Shown one piece after another: positions 1 to 5,477 of a DNA stretch of 5,477 nt. Each line of letters starts with the position of its first letter. Within the stretch, counting starts at the first letter, position 1. Source of the DNA: Methanothrix sp. (GTDB taxonomy: Archaea; Halobacteriota; Methanosarcinia; Methanotrichales; Methanotrichaceae); assembly GCA_028682845.1 (NCBI GenBank), contig JAJRAT010000132.1:1-5477 (forward strand), given 5' to 3'. The translations under genes and the position numbers were made by a program. Below the pieces are notes generated by a model, which ran no database searches, was not told the origin of the DNA, and was given only the letters and a program-made list of their open reading frames with translations.

Positions 1-947
1 GCTACACCGCGCACAACAAAGAGGTCAACTTTGCCTGGAAGATCTTCGCCGACAAGGTGAATACCGAGCTGGTGGGCGCTTTCGGCAACTTCCTCAACCG
101 GGCCCTGACCTTCACGGTGAAGAATTTTGACGGAAGGGTTCCCGGGGGCGAGATCGATCCGGAGGTTATGACACGGATCGAGCAGACCCAAAAGGAGGTC
201 ATCTCCGCTCTGGAAGAGTACGAGTTCAAGAAGGCTGCAGACAGTGTGATGAGCCTGGCCGACTTTGGGAACATCTACTTCCAGAGCCGTGAGCCCTGGA
301 AGCTGGTCAAGAGCGATCGGGCGGGCGCAGGACGGGTGCTGAGGACATGCCTGCAGATCGCCAAAGCCCTGGTGGTTCTCATGGAGCCGGTCATGCCTGA
401 GAAGATGGAATCAGCCTGGAAGCAGCTCGGGCTGGATGGCCGGGTCGGAGCGGTGCAGTTCTCCGAGGCTCTGGTGCCCCTGGCCGAGGGCGGGCTTCTG
501 GGCAAGCCCGAGATCCTATTCACACGCATGGAAGAGCCAACGGTGAAAGAGCTGGACAGGATCTTCCGGGAGAGGATAGAACTGGCGGAGGCCAAGGCCA
601 AAGGAAAGATCGTAGTGAAAAAAGGACAGATTTCTTTCGAGGAGTTCGGGGCTCTGGACCTGCGGGTGGGAGAGATCAAAGAGGCGGGCCACATCAAGGG
701 CTCGGACAAACTCCTCAAACTCATGGTTGATGTCGGAGGCGAGACGCGCCAGGTGGTAGCGGGCATTGCCCTAAGCTACAAGCCCGAGGAGCTGGTGGGC
801 ACTCAGGTCGTGGTCCTGACCAACCTGAAGCCTGCCAAGCTCTTCGGCATCGAGTCGCAGGCCATGCTCTTGGCGGCGGATACTGCCGGAAAGGCCGTGC
901 TGCTGCGACCGCGTGAATTAGTGGAAACGGGAACTAAGATTAGATAG
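1..947 (+). CDS. metG: Methionyl-tRNA synthetase, C-terminal part (5' end outside window)
   Basis: MetRS attaches methionine to tRNA-Met in the cytoplasm using ATP. The reading frame is open from the first complete codon (base 3) and runs 314 codons to TAG, so the GTG at 57 is internal and not the start. The Rossmann catalytic domain with its HIGH and KMSKS motifs lies upstream of the window. Numbering from base 3, residues 1 to about 180 form the helical anticodon-binding domain. It contains N29 and R33 (GNFLNR) and an EPW at 97-99, which match the Asn, Arg and Trp that read the CAU anticodon in E. coli MetRS. A charged lysine-rich linker follows. From about residue 210 there is a Trbp111/EMAP-II-type OB-fold tRNA-binding domain (FGALDLRVGEI, then VVLTNLKPAKLFGIES). 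Archaeal MetRS is usually about 650-700 residues, so roughly half is present. The stop overlaps the Shine-Dalgarno of the next gene, suggesting cotranscription. Confidence 0.95.
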   Translation, partial: YTAHNKEVNFAWKIFADKVNTELVGAFGNFLNRALTFTVKNFDGRVPGGEIDPEVMTRIEQTQKEVISALEEYEFKKAADSVMSLADFGNIYFQSREPWKLVKSDRAGAGRVLRTCLQIAKALVVLMEPVMPEKMESAWKQLGLDGRVGAVQFSEALVPLAEGGLLGKPEILFTRMEEPTVKELDRIFRERIELAEAKAKGKIVVKKGQISFEEFGALDLRVGEIKEAGHIKGSDKLLKLMVDVGGETRQVVAGIALSYKPEELVGTQVVVLTNLKPAKLFGIESQAMLLAADTAGKAVLLRPRELVETGTKIR

Positions 948-951
948 GAGG
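946..951 (+). promoter_or_regulatory. Shine-Dalgarno site for atwA
   Basis: AGGAGG sits six bases before the GTG at 958 and overlaps the metG stop codon TAG (945-947). It fits the archaeal 16S rRNA 3' end and fixes GTG 958 as the atwA start. A ribosome terminating on metG would sit on this site, so translational coupling is plausible. Confidence 0.8.
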
Positions 952-957
952 ATAACT

Positions 958-2694
958 GTGTTGCTCCAGATTGAAAATCTGTCCAAAACTTACAGGTTGA
1001 AGGACAGGGATATTGTAGCTCTTAAAAATGTCAGCTTCTCAACCAGGCCGGGTGAGATTTTAGGGCTGGTGGGAAAGAGCGGGGGAGGCAAGAGCACCCT
1101 GATGAAGATCCTGCGAGGCATGGAGAGCTTTGATTCTGGAAAGATCGTCATGGACTCAGTCACCATCACGCCGGATTCCGATGATGCGGTTGTCAGGGCG
1201 CAGCTTGCAGTCACGGCCATTCACCTGCAAAGGGACTTCGCCCTCTGGACGGAGACCGCGCTTAGAAACGTAGTGCGCCGGGTTCATTCCCGCAAGACGG
1301 GCTTCGAGGTCTTGCCCATACCGGAGAATGCGGACTACGATGAGGTGTACAAAGAGGCCATGTACTACCTGCGGCTGGTGGGCCTGGAGGACAAGGCGAA
1401 TCATCTGGCCACCATCCTCAGCGGCGGCGAGAAGCAGAGGCTGCTTATAGCCAGGCAACTGGCGAAAAAGCCCAAGATCCTTCTTCTGGATGAGCCGGCC
1501 ACAATGGCCTGTCCGTCCACCAAACAGGAAGTGCTGGACGCCATCAAGAACGTAAACAAAGAGCTGGACCTGACCATAATCGTGGTGTCTCACCTGCCCG
1601 AAATTCACGAGTATCTGGCGGACCGGCTGATCTGGCTGGAGAAGGGAGAGATCGTCGCCGACGGGAAGCCGAGAGCAATCCTGGACCGGTTCATGGCAGG
1701 TATCGGAAAGATGGAACCTCTGGCACTAAGGCCAGATCCCCAGCCGCTGATTCGGGTAAGGGGCGTATCCAAGCGCGGTTGCCAGATTTGCACCGGAGAA
1801 GTCCTGAATGTCCTGAAGATGGAGAACCTCAACTTCGACGTAAATGAGGGTGAGATCACCTCCTTTATCGGAAACAGCGGCGGAGGAAAGACCACTCTTC
1901 TAAAAATCATGCAGGGCGTCAAGCTGCCGGACGAAGGAATTGTGTATTACCGGTACGGCGACAAATGGGTGGATATGATGACCTACTCGCCCGACAGAAT
2001 GAATGTGCGCCGGACTTTAGGCATCATGTACCAGGAGTTCGCCCTTTACGCCGGAGAGACCATTATCGATCAGATCGCCTACCAAATGGGCATCAAGGGC
2101 AATGATGTGATTGAAAATGCCCGGGCGATGGCTGAGGAGCTGGGCATCAGCGACAAGGTGCTGGATGTCATCTATGCATTGACGGATATGTCGGAAGAGG
2201 ATGCCAAAGCCGCCTTTGAGGCTCTGGGACTGACCAGGGATGTATTCAAGGATTTATTCCCACGCTTCCCCATGACCGAGGCTCGCAAGTTTGCCGAGCC
2301 GATCTTCGAGCTGATGTCCCTTGACCCCGAGGTCATGTGGAAGCTGCCGGAGCAGTTGAGCGGCGGAGAGCGCGTGAGGGCATCTTTGGCCATACTCCTG
2401 GCAGCCAGGCCCAAGATTCTGATCCTGGACGAGCCCTTTGGGGATATCGATCCCATTACTCTGCGTGAGGTCTCCAATGCCATTAAGAAGATCAATGCCA
2501 AATTCGACACCACTATAATTCTGGTGAGCCATCATGTCGATTTTGTCAAGGAGATCTCTCACCGGGCGATTCTCATTGAAAACGGGGCCATTGCTGCGGA
2601 TGGAGATCCGATTGAGGTCTGCAATGCTTATCTGGCCAGTTGCCATGCGCCTTATTTGAAGTACATGGAAGAAAGATATGCTATCCACGGATGA
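958..2694 (+). CDS. atwA: Methyl-coenzyme M reductase system, component A2 (double ABC ATPase)
   Basis: This cytoplasmic ATPase, by family knowledge, supplies ATP hydrolysis for reductive activation of methyl-coenzyme M reductase, in which F430 nickel is brought to Ni(I). The protein has 578 residues, two ABC nucleotide-binding domains in tandem and no membrane segment. NBD1: Walker A G39-T47 (GKSGGGKST), Q-loop Q91, signature LSGGEKQ 154-160, Walker B ILLLDEP 174-180, H-loop H212. NBD2: Walker A 305-313 (GNSGGGKTT), Q-loop Q359, signature LSGGERVR 467-474, Walker B ILILDEP 487-493, D-loop GDID 495-498, H-loop H525. NBD1 lacks the usual D-loop aspartate (ATMACPSTK follows DEP). About 109 residues separate the NBD2 Q-loop from its signature, against 64 in NBD1. 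The inter-domain linker carries CxxC (C275, C278). The start is GTG, fixed by AGGAGG at 946-951. A paralogue of AtwA with a related role cannot be excluded from sequence alone. Confidence 0.88.
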   Translation: MLLQIENLSKTYRLKDRDIVALKNVSFSTRPGEILGLVGKSGGGKSTLMKILRGMESFDSGKIVMDSVTITPDSDDAVVRAQLAVTAIHLQRDFALWTETALRNVVRRVHSRKTGFEVLPIPENADYDEVYKEAMYYLRLVGLEDKANHLATILSGGEKQRLLIARQLAKKPKILLLDEPATMACPSTKQEVLDAIKNVNKELDLTIIVVSHLPEIHEYLADRLIWLEKGEIVADGKPRAILDRFMAGIGKMEPLALRPDPQPLIRVRGVSKRGCQICTGEVLNVLKMENLNFDVNEGEITSFIGNSGGGKTTLLKIMQGVKLPDEGIVYYRYGDKWVDMMTYSPDRMNVRRTLGIMYQEFALYAGETIIDQIAYQMGIKGNDVIENARAMAEELGISDKVLDVIYALTDMSEEDAKAAFEALGLTRDVFKDLFPRFPMTEARKFAEPIFELMSLDPEVMWKLPEQLSGGERVRASLAILLAARPKILILDEPFGDIDPITLREVSNAIKKINAKFDTTIILVSHHVDFVKEISHRAILIENGAIAADGDPIEVCNAYLASCHAPYLKYMEERYAIHG

Positions 2695-2701
2695 CCGGTA
2701 A

Positions 2702-3817
2702 ATGGAAGCGGATTTAGAAGAAATTTATAGTCAGGTGGCAAGCCAAGTCACGCCCGACGAGTTCCTTTCCAGGGTGGAAGAGAAGGTAGTCCTGATGGCG
2801 GGCCTGTGCGATCGCAGGACCGCCGGAATGCTTGTCGCGCGAGACCTGGGTGCCTCAGAGGTGCTGACCAAGATCGGAAGCATCAGACCGGAGATGGGGA
2901 ACGTCACATTTGTCGGCAAGGTGATGAGCGTCTCCGAGATTCGCGAGTTTCCGCGTTCGGACGGATCACTGGGCCGCGTGGCCAATCTGATGCTGGCCGA
3001 TGAGACGGGAACGGTGCGCGTGGCCCTCTGGGACGAGACCGCGGAGCTGGTGCGCTCCGGCGATCTGAAGGTCGAACAATGCCTCAAGATCCGGGGCCTG
3101 GCCAAAGAGGGATACGCCGGGACCGAGGTGAGCCTGGGGCGCAGCGGCGGCATCGAAGAGGTGGATCTGGACATAAAACCGCGCGCCGAGCCCTACAAGA
3201 TCTCCGAGATAAAGAGGGATATGAGCGAGGTGAGCCTGCGGGCCGTGGTGGTGGACCCGGGCGAGGCCCGCGAGTTCGTGCGCAAAGACGGAAACAAGGG
3301 CCTCGTCAGAACCGTGCTCCTGGGAGATGAGACAGGCAAGATCAATCTCACCCTCTGGAACGAGCAGGCCAGGATGGCCCTCACGAAAGGAGAGACCGTG
3401 GAGGTCGTCAACGGCTCATCGCGCGAGAGGTACGGCTCAATCGAGATTCAGACCGGCAGCTACACGGTGGTGCGAAAGAGCAGCGATGCCGTCAGCTTCT
3501 CGGAGAAGATGACCCAAATCTCGGACCTGAAGCCGGGTGCGCTCGTAAGTGTCGCGGGATTTGTTACAGGTCTTGGAGAAGTGCGCGAGTTTCAAAGGGA
3601 TGACGGAAAGGTGGGGCGTGTGGCCAATATCTACGTCTCCGACGCCACGGGTCGCATCAAGGTGGCTCTGTGGGGGGACCACGTGCAGCTCTTGCAGGGC
3701 CTGGATATCGGATACAAGGCAGAGATAATCGATGCTATGGCCAAGAGCGGCTGGAATGATGAATTGGAACTCTCCTGCGGATGGCGTACCAGGATTACTT
3801 TCGCCCCGCCTGAGTAA
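2702..3817 (+). CDS. Replication protein A-like ssDNA-binding protein with three OB folds
   Basis: This protein should bind single-stranded DNA during replication, repair and recombination. The 371 residues comprise a helical N-terminal segment (1 to about 58) and three OB folds at about 59-155, 166-257 and 273-367. Each fold carries the same core block at R81, R190 and R295: REF, R.DG, G..V, then D.TG and an LW (W110, W219, W324). There is no zinc finger; the only cysteines are C36, C127 and C359 and they are not clustered. Euryarchaeal RPAs vary in number of OB folds and presence of zinc fingers, so this is a single-polypeptide form without zinc. The ATG lies seven bases after the atwA stop. 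There is no strong Shine-Dalgarno (only GGATGA around the preceding stop), so reinitiation after atwA is likely. A GTG at 2735 is a less likely alternative start. Placement directly before radA agrees with a recombination role. Confidence 0.88.
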   Translation: MEADLEEIYSQVASQVTPDEFLSRVEEKVVLMAGLCDRRTAGMLVARDLGASEVLTKIGSIRPEMGNVTFVGKVMSVSEIREFPRSDGSLGRVANLMLADETGTVRVALWDETAELVRSGDLKVEQCLKIRGLAKEGYAGTEVSLGRSGGIEEVDLDIKPRAEPYKISEIKRDMSEVSLRAVVVDPGEAREFVRKDGNKGLVRTVLLGDETGKINLTLWNEQARMALTKGETVEVVNGSSRERYGSIEIQTGSYTVVRKSSDAVSFSEKMTQISDLKPGALVSVAGFVTGLGEVREFQRDDGKVGRVANIYVSDATGRIKVALWGDHVQLLQGLDIGYKAEIIDAMAKSGWNDELELSCGWRTRITFAPPE

Positions 3818-3849
3818 ATGAGTTAAAGAAGATATGCGCACTAATATCC

Positions 3850-3853
3850 GAGG
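3850..3853 (+). promoter_or_regulatory. Probable Shine-Dalgarno site for radA
   Basis: GAGG lies ten bases before the ATG at 3864, while the upstream in-frame ATG at 3834 is preceded only by an A/T-rich AAAGAAGAT. This favours 3864 as the radA start. The spacing is a little long, so support is moderate. Confidence 0.5.
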
Positions 3854-3863
3854 AAAAACCAAG

Positions 3864-4841
3864 ATGGCTACAAAATTACTGGAAGATTTGCCAGGCGTGG
3901 GTCCGGCCACTGCCGAGAAACTGCGCGAGGCAGGCTTCAATTCCGTCGAGGCAATAGCCGTTGCGTCTCCCGGCGAGCTGGTGGCTGCGGCTGAAGTCGG
4001 CGAGGCTACCGCCTCCAAGATCATTGCCGGTGCCAGAGAGGCTGCGGACGTGGGCGGCTTTGAGACCGGCGACCGCATATTAGAGCGCCGCAAGATGGTT
4101 GGAAAGATCAATACGGGCAGCAAGAGCCTAAACGAACTCCTGGGTGGCGGCATGGAGACGCAGTCCATCGTGGAGCTTTACGGCGAGTTCGGCTCCGGCA
4201 AGACCCAGGTGGCCCATCAGATGGCCATAAATGTTCAACTGCCGCTGGAGATGGGCGGCTTGAACGGCTCCGTCATCATCATCGATACCGAGAACACCTT
4301 CCGGCCTGAGCGCATCGACCAGATGGTGCACGGCCTGCCGCCCGGGCCCGACGGCCAGACCTGGGAGACGGCAGACTTCTTAAAACACATCAGCGTGGCC
4401 CGTGCCTTCAACTCCAACCATCAGATCCTGTTGGCGGAGAGTGCTATGGATCTGGCTGATAAGATGAAGGATTCCGGGAAGCCGGTTCGCCTTATCATAG
4501 TGGATTCCGTGACGGCTCACTTCCGGGCGGAGTACGTCGGGCGCGGAACACTGGCCAACCGCCAGCAGAAGCTCAACAAGCATCTGCACGACTTAATGCG
4601 CTTCGGAGACCTGAACAACGCCCTGATCCTCGTGACTAACCAGGTCATGGCCAAGCCGGATACCTTCTTCGGAGACCCGACAAAACCCGTGGGCGGACAC
4701 GTCCTGGGCCACACGGCCACCTTCCGGCTCTACCTGCGCAAGTCCAAGGGCGAGAAGCGCATCGCCCGGCTGGTGGACTCACCCAATCTGCCGGACGGCG
4801 AGGCAGTGTTCTCCGTGACTACAGATGGCTTGAAGGATTGA
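3864..4841 (+). CDS. radA: DNA repair and recombination protein RadA
   Basis: RadA is the archaeal RecA/Rad51-family recombinase. It forms an ATP-dependent filament on single-stranded DNA and carries out homologous pairing and strand exchange. From ATG 3864 the protein has 325 residues, the usual length in methanogens. An N-terminal helix-hairpin-helix domain (residues 1-60, [12 protein letters not shown] at 9-20) is followed by the linker polymerisation motif GGFETGD (64-70, key F66). Walker A is GEFGSGKT at 107-114 and Walker B LIIVD at 210-214. The L1 region is about 221-237 ([17 protein letters not shown]), and the L2 region after NQVMAKPD (259-266) contains GGHVLGH at 277-283. No inserted intein is seen. 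An in-frame ATG at 3834 would add ten residues ([10 protein letters not shown]) that look unlike a RadA N-terminus. The gene follows the RPA homologue by 46 bases with no clear promoter between them, so the two are probably cotranscribed. Confidence 0.96.
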   Translation: MATKLLEDLPGVGPATAEKLREAGFNSVEAIAVASPGELVAAAEVGEATASKIIAGAREAADVGGFETGDRILERRKMVGKINTGSKSLNELLGGGMETQSIVELYGEFGSGKTQVAHQMAINVQLPLEMGGLNGSVIIIDTENTFRPERIDQMVHGLPPGPDGQTWETADFLKHISVARAFNSNHQILLAESAMDLADKMKDSGKPVRLIIVDSVTAHFRAEYVGRGTLANRQQKLNKHLHDLMRFGDLNNALILVTNQVMAKPDTFFGDPTKPVGGHVLGHTATFRLYLRKSKGEKRIARLVDSPNLPDGEAVFSVTTDGLKD

Positions 4842-4903
4842 GGCCGGCCAGACGCAAATTTAAGAATTGAAATCTCGTATCCAGATCGAGATCGCAATAT
4901 GAA

Positions 4904-4930
4904 GCCGCCCGGAAAGGCTTGCCGGGCAGC
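4904..4930 (+). repeat. G+C-rich inverted repeat downstream of radA
   Basis: GCCGCCCGG (4904-4912) and CCGGGCAGC (4922-4930) pair with one mismatch around a nine-base loop. An overlapping alternative stem AAGCC (4902-4906) with GGCTT (4916-4920) cannot form at the same time. No T-run follows directly, so it is not a classical terminator. It may protect or process the 3' end of the radA transcript. Confidence 0.45.
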
Positions 4931-5000
4931 ATAAAAATGATTTCGAGAATCTCAGCAGCAGATTTGTGCACTTTTCTTCAGTTGTTTCTGAGATTTTTAT
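4931..5000 (+). terminator. Nested inverted repeat with T-run; possible radA transcription terminator
   Basis: AATCTCAG (4948-4955) is matched exactly by CTGAGATT (4988-4995) across a 32-base T-rich loop, and the right arm runs into TTTTTAT (4994-5000). An outer pair ATAAAAAT (4931-4938) and ATTTTTAT (4993-5000) is also exact. The T-run is present on both strands, so it could act in either direction. Archaeal termination depends mainly on T-rich tracts, which this supplies about 150 bases after the radA stop. The large loop makes the hairpin itself uncertain. Confidence 0.4.
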
Positions 5001-5063
5001 TCATTCATTCTCTTGCGCCATATCTCGACCGCCGATAATTGCTGAGGTCTCCTTTTGAACACA

Positions 5064-5102
5064 CCATTCGGATTCAATATTACGCCATTTGGATTCAATA
5101 TT
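5064..5102. repeat. Tandem direct repeat, 18-base unit, 21-base period
   Basis: CCATTCGGATTCAATATT (5064-5081) is repeated as CCATTTGGATTCAATATT (5085-5102), with 17 of 18 bases identical. A shorter third echo (TGGATTCATCATT) starts at 5104. The 21-base period is two helical turns, which would place the copies on the same face of the DNA, as expected for paired protein-binding sites. Confidence 0.6.
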
Positions 5103-5140
5103 CTGGATTCATCATTTGATGCATCTTAGGATACTCCCTT

Positions 5141-5212
5141 TGGACATTCCTTTTGGGATAATGTCCATTGAGGTGAAAGTACTTTTTCCCATCTCAATTT
5201 TGTCCTTTTTTT
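5141..5212 (+). terminator. Two abutting hairpins followed by a T-rich tract
   Basis: Hairpin one is TGGACATT (5141-5148) with AATGTCCA (5160-5167), eight exact pairs. Hairpin two begins at the next base: TTGAGGTG (5168-5175) with CATCTCAA (5190-5197), eight pairs including one G-U. TTTT (5198-5201) and seven Ts (5206-5212) follow. The T-tracts lie only on the + strand side, so the arrangement fits termination of a rightward transcript. Alternatively this is the 3' end of a small structured RNA. Confidence 0.45.
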
Positions 5213-5222
5213 CAATTTTCGC

Positions 5223-5258
5223 TATTTGTTTCAATTCCAAAAACGGAATAAGCAAATA
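5223..5258. repeat. Interrupted inverted repeat
   Basis: TATTTG (5223-5228) pairs with CAAATA (5253-5258), and inside it ATTCC (5234-5238) pairs with GGAAT (5245-5249) around a six-base AAAAAC loop. A small internal loop separates the stems. The sequence is A+T-rich and such matches arise easily, so significance is doubtful. Confidence 0.25.
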
Positions 5259-5299
5259 ATTCTTATTATTGTTAATCTCCTGCGATTTTAGCCGCCGGA

Positions 5300-5307
5300 T
5301 TTATACA
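5300..5307 (+). promoter_or_regulatory. Possible archaeal TATA box
   Basis: TTTATACA is one base from the common archaeal TATA consensus TTTATATA. A transcript would be expected to begin about 25 bases downstream, near 5325-5335, and run right, past the 5367-5397 hairpin. The upstream BRE position (CCGGA) is only partly purine-rich. No start codon with a good Shine-Dalgarno follows within the window, so it would drive a gene with a long leader or an RNA. Confidence 0.35.
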
Positions 5308-5366
5308 CACGAGGGATATTGTAACCCAATGCCCACGATTAAGAGTTGACAGAAAACTGCCATCAT

Positions 5367-5397
5367 GGGAGATGGGAAAATCGCTCTCTCATCTCCC
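5367..5397 (+). repeat. Strong inverted repeat downstream of the TATA-like box
   Basis: GGGAGATG (5367-5374) and CATCTCCC (5390-5397) match exactly. Inward pairs G-U, G-C and A-U extend the stem to eleven pairs around a nine-base loop. The palindrome GGGGCCCC (5398-5405) follows immediately. No T-run follows, which argues against a terminator. It may be a leader structure or an operator for the gene beyond the window. Confidence 0.5.
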
Positions 5398-5477
5398 GGG
5401 GCCCCTCCAGGACCAAAAAGCTGTGTTTGCGTGGGCCAACGGTCTAACTTGCTAATTTGTTAATAACGAAATGGAGA

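Larger units (their letters stand above)
4842..5477. other. Long A+T-rich intergenic region with many inverted repeats
   Basis: This stretch of 636 bases after radA has no open frame of meaningful length and no recognisable protein, tRNA or rRNA. By eye it is far richer in A+T than the genes, most clearly at about 4970-5290, with G+C-rich islands at 4904-4930 and 5390-5440. It holds at least six short inverted repeats, including a minor one at 4872-4877/4887-4892 (ATCTCG/CGAGAT), plus an 18-base direct repeat. ATTC is repeated three times near 5000-5011. A start-like ATGGAGA ends the window (5471-5477), but no Shine-Dalgarno precedes it, so a downstream gene start there is only possible. The likely role is the 3' end of the radA transcript plus the control region of the next gene or a small RNA. 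Confidence 0.75.

Noticed and set aside
57..59. GTG at 57 as the start of the first gene
   Set aside because: The frame is open to the window edge and the upstream residues (YTAHNKEVNFAWKIFADK) continue the MetRS anticodon-binding domain.
275..766. Open frame of 163 codons on the - strand inside metG
   Set aside because: It is a serine/proline/arginine-rich shadow of the metG reading frame, with no domain features.
958..2694. AtwA reading frame as an ordinary ABC transporter ATPase
   Set aside because: It has two fused ATPase domains, no membrane domain and no permease gene nearby, and its sequence features match the MCR component A2 family.
2691..2701. ATG at 2691 overlapping the atwA stop as the RPA start
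   Set aside because: It is in a different frame from RPA and reaches a stop after eight codons.
3437..4168. Long open frame of 243 codons on the - strand across the RPA/radA junction
   Set aside because: It is antisense to two well-supported genes, resembles no known family, and is explained by the codon bias of the + strand genes.
5141..5258. CRISPR array or mobile-element ends
   Set aside because: The inverted repeats differ from one another, have no regular spacers, and no transposase or target-site duplication is visible.
5365..5463. Reading frame of 32 codons starting MGDGKIALSSPG
   Set aside because: No Shine-Dalgarno, overlaps the strong inverted repeat, and has no recognisable features.

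Overview
The window looks like the chromosome of a methanogenic archaeon, most likely a relative of Methanothrix (Methanosaeta) in the Methanotrichales/Methanosarcinales. This rests on a double-ATPase component A2 of the methyl-coenzyme M reductase activation system (found only in methane-metabolising archaea), an archaeal RadA recombinase, an OB-fold RPA-type protein and archaeal-style Shine-Dalgarno sites. The genus is inferred from the overall feel of the proteins and was not tested by a search.

Positions 1-4841 are a compact block of four genes, all on the + strand. They are the 3' half of metG (methionyl-tRNA synthetase), atwA (ATPase for MCR activation), a three-OB-fold replication protein A homologue, and radA. 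The first two gaps are 10 and 7 bases. The last is 16 or 46 bases, depending on which radA start is used. This suggests one transcript or closely coupled transcripts. RPA and RadA act together in recombination: RPA covers single-stranded DNA and RadA forms the strand-exchange filament. MetG and AtwA serve translation and methanogenesis, so the block mixes housekeeping, energy metabolism and DNA repair.

Positions 4842-5477 (636 bases) hold no convincing protein gene. The stretch is much richer in A+T than the genes, most clearly from about 4970 to 5290. It is full of small structures: several inverted repeats, an 18-base direct repeat with a 21-base period, two abutting hairpins followed by a T-rich tract, and a TATA-like box near 5300 with a strong hairpin downstream. 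It is best read as the radA 3' region followed by the control region, and possibly a small RNA, of whatever lies beyond the window. I see no clear new system. The parts most worth a second look are this structured intergenic region, the three-fold repeated RPA, and the asymmetric nucleotide-binding domains of AtwA.
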